Shown here in pieces: positions 7,355-15,284 of a DNA stretch of 64,000 nucleotides. The stretch's first letter is position 1. Every line of letters starts with the position of its first letter. The DNA is from Porticoccus sp. W117 (lineage in GTDB: Bacteria > Pseudomonadota > Gammaproteobacteria > Pseudomonadales > Porticoccaceae): contig NZ_JATAAF010000009.1 in assembly GCF_030341905.1 (NCBI RefSeq), positions 44,406 through 108,405 of the forward strand. Reading direction: 5' to 3'. The notes beneath the pieces were generated by a model, which worked only from the letters and a program-made list of their open reading frames with translations, was not told the origin of the DNA and ran no database searches. The translations under genes and the position numbers were made by a program.

Positions 7355-9919
7355 TCACGACCGGGGCTTTTTATTCTCCGGATCATAAAGCGGGCCATAG
7401 CCCACCGCCTCTACCGTTACCGCATAGGTATCGCCAAAGTATTCAATGGCCAGCTGGCGACCTTTTTCACAGTGTTCGTAAGGCAGGAACCCCAGCGCAA
7501 TGTTTTTGCCAATGCTGGGGCCAAACACGATGCTGGATGTGTAGGAGCGACGACCTTCTGAGTCGATCAGGGTTTCTCCGGTTTCCGGATCCAGAATCGG
7601 GCAATTGCCCACCGGATAACGAGCCACACCATCGGAATCGACGTTGTCGTTCATGGTGAGTGTGCAGAGGTAAGCGGGCTGGTGCTCGCGAGCGCGTTGT
7701 TCCAGCAGAGCTTCCTTGCCAAAGAAGTCCGCCGCCTTGACTTTCGGGCGCGCCAAATCCACTTCCAGCAAATTGTATTCAGTAAGAATGTCCGCGTTCT
7801 GCAGGCGCAGGCTTTTTTCCAGGCGGCGACTGTTGGCATAGGTTTCGATGCCCACCGGAGTAACACCCAACTCAAACAACGCATCCCAAAGCGCCAGTCC
7901 TTTGTCGATCTCGAAATGAATCTCCCAACCCTGTTCGCCCACGTAAGAGATGCGGAAAAACAGGTACTCTTGACCACCGATACTGATATTGCGCAACCCG
8001 GCGAAGGGGAAGTTTTCCTGACTCAGTGCAGCAGGATCATCAACGATTTTTTCCAGTGTGGCGCGAGCGTTCGGACCCCATACCCCCAGACAACCGTATT
8101 GCTGAGTGGCGTTTTCAACATTGACCTCAAAGCCCTTGTCCTGAGCCATGCGCCGCAACCACACCAGGTCGCGGTGACCGGCATCGCCACCGTCGATAAC
8201 CCGGTAATGTGTCTCCCCCAGACGCAATACGGTCAGGTCTGCACGCACGCCGCCGATGTGGTCGAGGAAGTGGGTATACACCCCCTTGCCCACTGGCGTG
8301 TCGCCGCCCACCTTGGCAACACAAGCAAATTCCATCAACGCTTCGGCATCGGCACCAGTGACATCGATAATGGCGAAGTGGGACAGGTTGATCATGCCCA
8401 CGTCGTCGGACATTTTCAGGTGCTCCGCATTGGACACCCGGAAGAAGTGGCGGCTGTCCCACTCGGCTTCGCGAACCGGCACCCGATCACCGTATTCTTC
8501 CAGCAGGTGTTCATTGCTGGCGTAACCGTGGGCGCGCTCCCAACCGGCTAATTCCATAAAGTAACCACCCAATTCCACCTCGCGCTCGTAGAACGGGCTG
8601 TGGAATTTACCACGCCCTTTGGTATAGGGCTCACGGTTGTGAACCGGCGGGTTATAGATTTTAAACGCCGACTCGTAGCAGCGATCGTAAATGTATTGTT
8701 CTTCGCATTGGAAAGGATAGTGGCGCGCCACGTCGATACTGCTGTGATCAAATTCGGTGCGGCCATCGGTCATCCAGTCGGCAATCACCTTGCCGGCACC
8801 GGGGCCGTCTTTTACCCATACGGATACGCAGTACCAGAGACCGCGAACATTGGACGATTCGCCCATGGACGGGCCACCGTCCGAAGTTACCTGCAACAGG
8901 CCATTAAAGGAGTACTTGTCGTCGTAACCCAGCTCTCCAAGGATAGGTGTGAGTTCCATGGCGCGCTCCAGCGGCTCAATCACCTCCTCCAGTTCCAGAT
9001 CACGCTGAGAAGGCGACAGGCGTGCTTCTTCCTTTTCAAGAATATCCCGCGGGTGGCACAAGCGCGGTTCTTTTTCTTCGTAGTAGCCCCACTCCAACTG
9101 CCCACCTTCGGAGGTTTTCGGGTCGCCGGTATCGCGCAGATAAGCGGAGTTACCCTGGTCGCGCAGCAGCGGGTAGCCAATCTCTTTTTTGGTATTGGCA
9201 AATTCGTCAAACGGTTTGAAGAAGGTCAGCGGGTGATCCACTGGCATAATCGGCAAGTCTTCACCGGCCATTTCCGCAATCAGCCGCCCCCAGAGTCCGG
9301 CGCAGACCACCACGTGATCGGTTTCGATATAACCACGCTCTGTTTCCACCCCTTTGATGCGGCCGTCTTCAATACGCAGGCCGGTACAGGATGTATTAGC
9401 AAAGGTTTTTAACTTGCCAGTCTGCTCTCCGGCCTCTACCAGGTCAGCACAAACCGTCTGAGAACGGGGAACCACCAAACCAGCGTCCGGATCCCACAGA
9501 GCGCCCTGAATCAGATCTTCTTCCAGCAGAGGAAATTTCTGTTTGGCTTCAGCGGCACTGATCAGCTCACAGCGGTTGCCAAACGCTTTACCGGAAGTGA
9601 CCCGGCGGCGCAGTTCGTCCATGCGCTCATCGTCGCCTTTGCGCGCTACTTCAATTCCACCGATGCGCTCATAGCGGCCCATTTTTTCGAAGAAATCGAT
9701 GCTGTAGTTGGTGGTGAACATGGTCATCTGATCGTGTGCGGTGGTAAAGCAGAAATCAGATGCGTGTGCGGTGGAGCCAATGTCAGTGGGAATCGCGGAC
9801 TTGTCGATACCGACAATATCGTCCCAGCCCCGTTCAATCAGGTGGTGCGCAATAGAGGCGCCGACGATGCCCCCTTGACCGATAATGACTACCTTCGCAC
9901 TTTTGGGAAAACTGGACAT
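7355..9919 (-). CDS. Dimethylglycine oxidase/sarcosine dehydrogenase-like flavoprotein (DAO + GcvT)
   Basis: This 854-residue two-part enzyme should demethylate N-methylated glycine. The N-terminal half is an FAD-dependent DAO-type oxidase: dinucleotide fold VVIIGQGGIVGASIAHHL at about 10-27, then GSTAHASD, whose His matches the residue that binds FAD covalently in dimethylglycine dehydrogenases. The C-terminal half (about 430-854) is a GcvT-like aminomethyltransferase, with GVYTHFLDHIGGVRADLT, SYVGEQGWEIHFE and LGFLPYEHCEKG, which binds THF and captures the C1 unit as methylene-THF. ATG 9919 is chosen over an upstream frame start because GAGGTG precedes it and the fold begins there. Its position among betaine genes suits dimethylglycine or sarcosine as substrate, but assignment between these is not possible. 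Confidence 0.87.
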   Translation of the reverse strand: MSSFPKSAKVVIIGQGGIVGASIAHHLIERGWDDIVGIDKSAIPTDIGSTAHASDFCFTTAHDQMTMFTTNYSIDFFEKMGRYERIGGIEVARKGDDERMDELRRRVTSGKAFGNRCELISAAEAKQKFPLLEEDLIQGALWDPDAGLVVPRSQTVCADLVEAGEQTGKLKTFANTSCTGLRIEDGRIKGVETERGYIETDHVVVCAGLWGRLIAEMAGEDLPIMPVDHPLTFFKPFDEFANTKKEIGYPLLRDQGNSAYLRDTGDPKTSEGGQLEWGYYEEKEPRLCHPRDILEKEEARLSPSQRDLELEEVIEPLERAMELTPILGELGYDDKYSFNGLLQVTSDGGPSMGESSNVRGLWYCVSVWVKDGPGAGKVIADWMTDGRTEFDHSSIDVARHYPFQCEEQYIYDRCYESAFKIYNPPVHNREPYTKGRGKFHSPFYEREVELGGYFMELAGWERAHGYASNEHLLEEYGDRVPVREAEWDSRHFFRVSNAEHLKMSDDVGMINLSHFAIIDVTGADAEALMEFACVAKVGGDTPVGKGVYTHFLDHIGGVRADLTVLRLGETHYRVIDGGDAGHRDLVWLRRMAQDKGFEVNVENATQQYGCLGVWGPNARATLEKIVDDPAALSQENFPFAGLRNISIGGQEYLFFRISYVGEQGWEIHFEIDKGLALWDALFELGVTPVGIETYANSRRLEKSLRLQNADILTEYNLLEVDLARPKVKAADFFGKEALLEQRAREHQPAYLCTLTMNDNVDSDGVARYPVGNCPILDPETGETLIDSEGRRSYTSSIVFGPSIGKNIALGFLPYEHCEKGRQLAIEYFGDTYAVTVEAVGYGPLYDPENKKPRS

Positions 9920-10066
9920 GATGGTGGCACCTCTAAGTTGGGTTTGGCCGCAAACAGCCACATGCTGGCAAACTGGAAAAGCCTAATTTATCGAGCCACC
10001 GGCCTCTTAACTGTGAACGACATTTGGATATTCAACCATTATGATTCCACACAACCTGAACAGAGT

Positions 10067-10181
10067 GAATTGGGTATTGCTTGCTGTGACACGCCGCCTT
10101 TCCTATGAAAAGAAAGCCTTCCCTGGAGGCTCGAGGCCAGCATCCATGCTGGCCACGGTCACAGCAAGCAATAGCCAATTC
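10067..10181. repeat. Inverted-repeat element with 24-base arms
   Basis: The arms are 10067-10090 and 10158-10181 and pair with one mismatch out of 24 (core TATTGCTTGCTGTGAC). Inside is a further palindrome, GGCCAGCAT-CC-ATGCTGGCC, at about 10135-10154. The element fills the 300-base gap between the sulfotransferase stop (10220) and the flavoprotein start (9919), both on the minus strand. It is either a dispersed hairpin repeat or a terminator/attenuator for the upstream gene. No T-run is seen. Confidence 0.75.
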
Positions 10182-10219
10182 ATGCCTACCAAGAACCCAG
10201 ACCTTCTTTTACCGACACA

Positions 10220-12214
10220 CTAAATCGGATAGCGCTCAAGAATCTCCGGCCCCAAGGCCGACTTTAATGGCTCCAGCCAGGGCTCAAAATGGCGCCACTG
10301 CTCCAGCCCGGATTTGTAGATAGGCTGGCGTACTTGCTCAGAACTGGCGGTGCGCACCGAACGCTTGGTTTTGTGATGTTCCAGGCAGGCCTGTTCAAAG
10401 GGCAGCCCCAGATAGTCCAACATTCTTCGCACCTGAGTTTCCGTATCAGCAACCACATCCTCATATTCGACCCGCAGAATCTGGCCGGGTAACACCCGAT
10501 CCCAGTGATCCATGAGTTTGACGTAATCGCGGTAATAACTGCCCACCTCGTGAAGGCCGTAGGTAAATTCCTGACCCTCGGCAAACAGCTGTTTAAAACC
10601 GCTGAAACAACAGGCCATGGGGTGGCGGCGAGCGTCGATGATTTTGGCATTGGGCAGAATCAGTTTAATCAGCGCTATATGGCGGAAGTTGTTGGGCATT
10701 TTGTCGATGAAAAAGGGCGCGTCTTCGCGATGGATGCGAGTATCATCAATAAAATGCTGGCCCAGCTCCTGCAATTTGTCTTCGCCAAGCTCCTTGAGAA
10801 TGGCCGGGTAAAGCCCGTCCTTGCCCGTGCGGCCACGGCCACGCAAGCGGTGCGCATAAGACAGAATATGAGGTAATTCGAGGGTGCCATCTACCTGGCT
10901 GTGGGAGGCCAGTATTTGTTCAAGCAAGGTGGAACCGGCGCGGGGCAAGCCAAGAATAAAAATGGGGTCAGGTGCTTCGCAGCCTTTGCGGCCATCGAAT
11001 AATTCCGCTGTACAGTATTTTTCCTGATCCGCCAACGCCTCGGTCATGGTGTCAGCGCTGTAGCGACTTTGGCGGCGCTGCAGTTCGTTGCCTTCCCGGT
11101 AGTAATGCATGGCCTGCTCATAATCTTGTTTGTCTTCATGGGCCTTACCCAGTGCAAAACAAAAGTACACGCGCTGCTGGTGTGGCAGGTCGCTTTTTTG
11201 TTGCTGCTCAGTCATGGCTGCCAGCTCTGCGTCACTGAAGCGATAGGTCTTCAGATTGGCCAGGGAATAATAAGCATCGCCATGGTTGGGCCTGGCGCGA
11301 TAAGCGGCCTGGTAGGAGGCAACCGCTTCCTCGTGGCGGCCAAAGGTTTTCAGGGCATGGCCCTGGGAGGTAAGCGTGGCAGGGTCTTCAGGTAGTTTTT
11401 CCAGCACTTTTTCAAAATAGTGAAAGGCCTCCTCATAGTCCCCGGTTTGCATACTCTCTATGGCGAAATGGGACTGGAACAGAGGGCTGTTGGGGTCGTT
11501 ATCCAACAGGTGCTGGGCCTGCTCTCGAGACTTGGCAAATTTCTGCCGCTTGTGCAACACCTTGATGTAGTCCAGCCGCAATTGCACATTGTCCGGGTTA
11601 AATTCCACTGCACTTTCGAGCAAAAATTCCGCGTCCTCGTAGACACCGAAGCGTACACCTATCTCCGCGAGTAGCCGCATGGCCTCCGGGTGGTGTGGTG
11701 TTTTTTGCAGAAAATAGCGACAAAGGTTTTCGGCTTTCAGCAACCTGCCTTCATAGAGATGGTTGGTGACCGCAAAGAGTTCTTTGGGCAGTTCTCTTAA
11801 GCGCTGGGCCTGGGCGTAGGTCTGTCCGGCTTCCTGCTGCCGCCCAAGTGACTGGAGAATCTCACTTTGCCTGCGCCAGCTCGCCTCAAGAGCGGGATTA
11901 AATTCGGTTGCCCTGCGATAACAGGCCAGTGCCTGTTCATTTTTTTGCTGGCCGAACAACAGGTGCCCTTCTTCCTGATAAGCCCGACCAAAATCCGGAG
12001 CGAGCTGCTTGAGCCGGTTTAGAGTGGCATGCGCAGCGCTGGCATCTGACTGGTAGCGCTGACAAACAGCGAGCATATAAAGCGCATCGGTGTTATCCGG
12101 TGATTTTTCCAGGATAGGCTTCAGTGTCGCCAGAGCCGCCGCGAACTGTTTTGTCGAGATTTGTTTTTGGGCTTGCTGTATGGACTGGGCTATGGGGCTG
12201 CTGGTGTCTTGCAC
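10220..12214 (-). CDS. TPR-repeat protein with C-terminal sulfotransferase domain
   Basis: The protein has 664 residues. About 1-380 is a chain of tetratricopeptide repeats (A-x8-P-x-N/D pattern, for example GDYEEAFHYFEKVLEKLPED and DEHKQ-like helices). From about 395 a PAPS-dependent sulfotransferase fold begins with DPIFILGLPRAGSTLLEQIL, the 5'-phosphosulfate loop (RAGST in place of RSGTT). KMPNNFRHIALI, DARRHPMACCFSGFKQLF (3'-phosphate region) and RVEYEDVVAD follow. This architecture is common in marine Proteobacteria; targets are mostly unknown and may be proteins or polysaccharides. No signal peptide is seen. The start is GTG at 12214, as no ATG precedes the first TPR. It lies upstream of the flavoprotein gene on the same strand, but 300 bases separate them. 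Confidence 0.88.
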   Translation of the reverse strand: MQDTSSPIAQSIQQAQKQISTKQFAAALATLKPILEKSPDNTDALYMLAVCQRYQSDASAAHATLNRLKQLAPDFGRAYQEEGHLLFGQQKNEQALACYRRATEFNPALEASWRRQSEILQSLGRQQEAGQTYAQAQRLRELPKELFAVTNHLYEGRLLKAENLCRYFLQKTPHHPEAMRLLAEIGVRFGVYEDAEFLLESAVEFNPDNVQLRLDYIKVLHKRQKFAKSREQAQHLLDNDPNSPLFQSHFAIESMQTGDYEEAFHYFEKVLEKLPEDPATLTSQGHALKTFGRHEEAVASYQAAYRARPNHGDAYYSLANLKTYRFSDAELAAMTEQQQKSDLPHQQRVYFCFALGKAHEDKQDYEQAMHYYREGNELQRRQSRYSADTMTEALADQEKYCTAELFDGRKGCEAPDPIFILGLPRAGSTLLEQILASHSQVDGTLELPHILSYAHRLRGRGRTGKDGLYPAILKELGEDKLQELGQHFIDDTRIHREDAPFFIDKMPNNFRHIALIKLILPNAKIIDARRHPMACCFSGFKQLFAEGQEFTYGLHEVGSYYRDYVKLMDHWDRVLPGQILRVEYEDVVADTETQVRRMLDYLGLPFEQACLEHHKTKRSVRTASSEQVRQPIYKSGLEQWRHFEPWLEPLKSALGPEILERYPI

Positions 12215-12274
12215 AAAAGGGCTCTCTTAAATTCGCGGCATACAACTGTCAGGAATGACTTACGTTGCTGTAAA

Positions 12275-12303
12275 TAAAAAAGCGCCCCCGAGGGAGCGCT
12301 TTA
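12275..12303 (-). terminator. Rho-independent terminator of TonB receptor gene
   Basis: Read on the minus strand, AAAGCGCTCCC pairs with GGGGGCGCTTT and is followed by a run of six T. It lies about 50 bases after the receptor stop at 12354. Confidence 0.85.
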
Positions 12304-12353
12304 ATGGGTTAGACGACCCTAAGATAATTTATTTCCAGGGTCAATAATGCGGG

Positions 12354-14918
12354 TTACTGGAAATTAAAACCAAGCCGGAAACCGATGGTTCTGGGGCGAC
12401 TCACGGTGACCCGCTGGCGGTCAAAGTTGAAGTTGCGAGCCAGCTCGGCGCGCTCGTCCGTCAGGTTGTCGATATAGACTTCGGCTGTCCAGGTATCAGT
12501 GGTAATACCGGCGGATACCGCAACCGTCAGCCAGTCATCGATTTCATCCCGGTTGATGCTGATAATGTCACTAAAGGATGAATCCGAATAAACTATCTGT
12601 GGCTGGAAGTGCGCGGTTGCGCCGCTATCCAGATCCCACTCGTAGCGAGCCCGAACGTTGAATTGGAAGTCTGGCGCAAAGGCCAGAGAGTCACCAATGG
12701 ATACATCACCGGTCGGGGTGATCACCTCGGTAATTTCCGTATCCAGGAAAGAGAACGCACTGGTTACCGTCAAGCCGGGTACCGACTCAACCGCCCAGGT
12801 AATATCCCCCTCAAGGCCCAGAATTTCTGCATCGGCAGCGTTATCTGAAAACAGCAGGTTGGTAATGTTGGGGTCGAAAATAGTGGTTTGCAACCTTTCG
12901 ATATCCAGGAAGAAAACATTACCGTTAAAGCGGACGCTGTTGTCCAGCAGTTCAGCCTTCCAGCCCAACTCCCAGTTGGTTACGTCATCCGTGTCAATTG
13001 CGAAAGGTACAGTAAATGCCTGACCGTTGATTGTTGCGGTGCTACCACCTGGCCTATTCAACAAACCTGGCCGGAAACCTTCAGACCAGGTTCCGTAAAT
13101 CAGCACATCCTCGACTGGCTTCCAATTCAAATTAAACTTGAAAATGGTGCCGTCAGTAGCAGCCACATCTGGAGCACCAACATCACTGCGGCCAGGGTTG
13201 CTACCATCGGGCCCACGACCAAGGTTGTTACCGTCAATACCATCAAACAAGGTATCGAGGTTGTTAGAAAAGCCATTCTGGTCGACCGTTGCACCGAAGT
13301 TAAAGAATGAGCCATCGGCGCTACCGCGCAAATCAACTTCGATATCGTACCAACGGGCTCCAAAGGTAACCGTGAACTGATCTGAGATATCGTAGGAGAC
13401 TTCACCGAAAGCACCCAACTGTTCATCAGTGCGCAGTACATCATTACGGAAAATACCACCCGCTGGGAAAGGAGTGGGACTGCTGGATGAGCCAGGTGTC
13501 GAGAAGTTGGGCCCGAACCCGACGTTGCCGTTAAATGCGATTGCCGCTTGAGAGCCAGGGTAGATAAAGTCGTTTAGCTCGCGCAGGGAAAGACTACTGT
13601 AGAAGGCACCGAAGGTGGCACGAAGGGGAGCATCCTGAGAAGTCAGGAAGCGGATTTCGTGGGTGCGGATCAGGGTGTCGCTGGTACTATCTACCAATAG
13701 ATTGGGTGCTTGACAGGTTCCAGTAGGCGCTAACGCATCACCAGGGTATGTCACAGAACCATCACAGATGTAGTAGGGCAGATACTGAGCTGTAAAAAGA
13801 TAGTCGGTATAGTCAACTTGCTGCTCAGTCTCCCGATCGGTGAAAGCACCGGTGTAGACCATGTCCAGAGCGCCGATTCGTCCGTTCAGAGTCCAGCTGG
13901 TGTTCTCGTAGTTGTCTTCCAACTCGTCGTTAGAGAAGCGTTCAATTTGCAAATCGCCCACATCTGGATCTTCAAAAAACACACCTTCTGAATCAATATC
14001 CTGCTGGGAATGTGAGACGGTCAAACGCCAATCTTCATTAAACTCATAAAGACCGGTTAAGCGGAAACCATTGTAGCTGGCATCGTTGAAATCTTCTTCA
14101 ACTAACGCATCATTGGTAGCCTCAATGAAGTTAACACCATCGAAACTTATGCCAGGTATTTGTGTGGGCGATTGGAAGCCATCACGATCTGTACCTACTG
14201 GCACACCATTGGAGCGCACCACGTCTGCAGAGCGGAAACGCCCCGCATCTCGGGCACTTCTTGTTCCACGTACGTTATCGATGTAACCACCCTGGTTGTC
14301 CGCATAAACAACCGCACGGACAGCAAATTGATCGCTGACCGGGATGTTAATAACACCCTCAACGCTATTGCTTTGCTCGCCACCTGCGGTAAAGGAAGTA
14401 CCCAGCTTAACGCTGCCTTCCAGTACATCCAGTTTGGGCTTGTTGGTAATCAAGCGTACGGTACCGGCCTGAGAGCTTGCACCGAACAGTGTGCCCTGCG
14501 GACCAGACAATACCTCTACCCGCTCCAGGTCAGCCGCGTACACATCGAGGTTACGCCCGGGCTGCGATACGGGTTGTTCATCAAGATATAAAGCAACGTT
14601 AGGAGCCAGACCGGCAACACCGGCGGTAGTCAGATTGGGTGTGGTGGAGGCAAGGCCTCGAATGTAAATGGTGGCTTGTCCAGGGCCGCTGCCCCCGGCG
14701 GTCACACCGGGCAATTGCACGAGGTAGTCAGTAAAAGTTTCGACCCCTAGCTGCTCAAGCGCCAACTCACCTAAAGCAGATACGGCAATGGGTACGTCTT
14801 GCAGGCTTTCGGAACGTTTGGTTGCGGTAACAACCACTTCCTCCAGCGTTGCATAACTTACTCCGGGTACAAAGGTGGCTGCAATAATGGCCGCAGACAA
14901 TTTATTCTTGGCTAACAT
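12354..14918 (-). CDS. TonB-dependent outer-membrane receptor
   Basis: This 854-residue outer-membrane transporter has a signal peptide (MLAKNKLSAAIIAATFVPGVSYA). A TonB-box-like segment LEEVVVTATKR follows, then a plug domain with VPIAVSAL, YLVQLPGV and GPQGTLFGASSQAGTVRLIT. A large beta-barrel ends in the expected aromatic C-terminus (IGFRLGFNFQ). It resembles the IroN/sphingomonad-type receptors used for diverse organics rather than classical siderophore receptors; the substrate is not readable. ATG 14918 is chosen because GAGGGG precedes it and a clean signal peptide starts there. It diverges from the HyuA-type gene at 15285 across a 366-base region holding two palindromes, so the two may share a regulator and a substrate. 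Confidence 0.9.
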   Translation of the reverse strand: MLAKNKLSAAIIAATFVPGVSYATLEEVVVTATKRSESLQDVPIAVSALGELALEQLGVETFTDYLVQLPGVTAGGSGPGQATIYIRGLASTTPNLTTAGVAGLAPNVALYLDEQPVSQPGRNLDVYAADLERVEVLSGPQGTLFGASSQAGTVRLITNKPKLDVLEGSVKLGTSFTAGGEQSNSVEGVINIPVSDQFAVRAVVYADNQGGYIDNVRGTRSARDAGRFRSADVVRSNGVPVGTDRDGFQSPTQIPGISFDGVNFIEATNDALVEEDFNDASYNGFRLTGLYEFNEDWRLTVSHSQQDIDSEGVFFEDPDVGDLQIERFSNDELEDNYENTSWTLNGRIGALDMVYTGAFTDRETEQQVDYTDYLFTAQYLPYYICDGSVTYPGDALAPTGTCQAPNLLVDSTSDTLIRTHEIRFLTSQDAPLRATFGAFYSSLSLRELNDFIYPGSQAAIAFNGNVGFGPNFSTPGSSSSPTPFPAGGIFRNDVLRTDEQLGAFGEVSYDISDQFTVTFGARWYDIEVDLRGSADGSFFNFGATVDQNGFSNNLDTLFDGIDGNNLGRGPDGSNPGRSDVGAPDVAATDGTIFKFNLNWKPVEDVLIYGTWSEGFRPGLLNRPGGSTATINGQAFTVPFAIDTDDVTNWELGWKAELLDNSVRFNGNVFFLDIERLQTTIFDPNITNLLFSDNAADAEILGLEGDITWAVESVPGLTVTSAFSFLDTEITEVITPTGDVSIGDSLAFAPDFQFNVRARYEWDLDSGATAHFQPQIVYSDSSFSDIISINRDEIDDWLTVAVSAGITTDTWTAEVYIDNLTDERAELARNFNFDRQRVTVSRPRTIGFRLGFNFQ

Positions 14919-15061
14919 CTGATACCCCTCGGTTGTAATTAAATAATTATTACTGCAAAAACTCCCAGAACTCCTGAAAAAACAAAATCCACCATACACC
15001 AATGTTGTGTTAAAACAAAAAGCTAAACGGGCATAAGTAACTTTTAGACACAGCAAATACC

Positions 15062-15091
15062 GACCACGTGTTACCCGTAACACACATGGTC
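15062..15091. promoter_or_regulatory. Operator-like inverted repeat in divergent region
   Basis: The core is GTGTTAC-CC-GTAACAC (15068-15083), perfect 7-base arms. It extends outward to GACCA...TGGTC (15062-15091) with small gaps. It lies midway between the TonB receptor (start 14918) and the HyuA-type gene (start 15285), a natural place for a dimeric repressor or activator site. No regulator gene is adjacent. Confidence 0.6.
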
Positions 15092-15226
15092 AAGCGTCTA
15101 AAAATTTGATGGTGAGAATAATGCGAAAAACATTCAAAAAATAGAAACCCATATAGGTAGTCATAACTTACCTGAAAGCGTCACTTTCATACACAATAAC
15201 ACCAACCCTTTTCTGTTCTTGTTCTG

Positions 15227-15246
15227 GCATATAGACGCCTATATGC
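15227..15246. promoter_or_regulatory. Second operator-like palindrome before HyuA gene
   Basis: GCATATAG-ACGC-CTATATGC has perfect 8-base arms with a four-base spacer, ending 39 bases before the ATG at 15285. It differs from the 15062-15091 repeat, so a second regulator or a leader hairpin is possible. Confidence 0.6.
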
Positions 15247-15284
15247 TCCGCCTTCAGCGAAACATTGTTGTGAGAAGAACACAA

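Noticed and set aside
7682..8551. Long plus-strand frame opposite the DMG-oxidase-like gene
   Set aside because: It is antisense to a clear two-domain enzyme and its translation has no protein-family features.
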